Below, piece by piece: positions 6,280 through 6,280 of a stretch of 6,280 bases of DNA (position 1 is its first letter; each line of letters opens with the position of its first letter). Location of the stretch: contig JAFXEA010000393.1 in assembly GCA_017521065.1 (NCBI GenBank), forward strand, positions 1-6,280, read 5' to 3'. A model generated the notes under the pieces. It saw only the letters and a program-made list of their open reading frames with translations. It did not search any database and was not told the DNA's origin. The DNA is from Kiritimatiellia bacterium (GTDB lineage Bacteria > Verrucomicrobiota > Kiritimatiellia > RFP12 > UBA1067). The position numbers were made by a program, and so were the translations under genes.

Positions 6280-6280
6280 C

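Noticed and set aside
1..6280. CRISPR arrays, tRNA or rRNA genes, transposases, phage or defence genes
   Set aside because: I saw no regularly spaced repeats, no tRNA- or rRNA-like segments and no proteins of these kinds; the five genes account for nearly all of the window.

Overview
The window holds one five-gene operon read entirely on the minus strand (right to left) that looks built for extracellular glycan breakdown and amino-sugar catabolism. In transcription order the genes are a secreted GH20 beta-N-acetylhexosaminidase (6112-4562), a lipoprotein-anchored xylose-isomerase-like TIM-barrel sugar isomerase/epimerase (4547-3645), a cytoplasmic L-fucose/L-arabinose isomerase-family protein (3597-2224), N-acetylglucosamine-6-phosphate deacetylase NagA (2221-1052) and a class II ketose-bisphosphate aldolase of the GatY/KbaY/FbaA type (1047-220). 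Spacings are 14, 47, 2 and 4 nt, with no terminator inside, so co-transcription is likely.

The right flank (6113-6280) carries a good sigma-70-like promoter on the minus strand, TTGACT-17 nt-TATCAT at 6228-6200. Immediately upstream of its -35 box are a small dyad and a tandem heptamer that could be an operator. The same stretch also happens to be an open reading frame running off the window edge, which is noted as a weak alternative. The left flank (1-219) is non-coding as far as I can see. It carries a strong 12-bp GC-rich hairpin terminator (91-117), enclosed by a longer interrupted inverted repeat (arms within 3-63 and 195-220).

Working model (inference): the hexosaminidase releases terminal GlcNAc or GalNAc outside the cytoplasm, the lipoprotein acts on a sugar at the envelope, and the released sugars are imported. 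After phosphorylation, NagA deacetylates the 6-phosphate, and further steps lead to a ketose bisphosphate that the aldolase splits into trioses. NagA next to a GatY/KbaY-like aldolase resembles the bacterial GalNAc (Aga) pathway as much as the GlcNAc one. The expected deaminase/isomerase (NagB or AgaS), sugar kinases and transporter are not in the window. The fucose/arabinose isomerase-family member suggests that a second sugar, perhaps a fucose-type sugar from host or algal glycans, is handled too.

The organism is probably a Gram-negative bacterium, given the Sec signal peptide and the lipoprotein whose +2 residue would permit outer-membrane sorting. The coding GC is moderately high. A gut or environmental glycan degrader is a reasonable guess, and the PVC group (Kiritimatiellota, Lentisphaerota, Verrucomicrobiota) or a similar lineage is possible, but no marker gene settles it. 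The window contains recognised families in an ordinary catabolic arrangement. I do not see a clear previously undescribed system; the most unusual items are the lipid-anchored isomerase, the unassigned isomerase-family enzyme and the interrupted inverted repeat.
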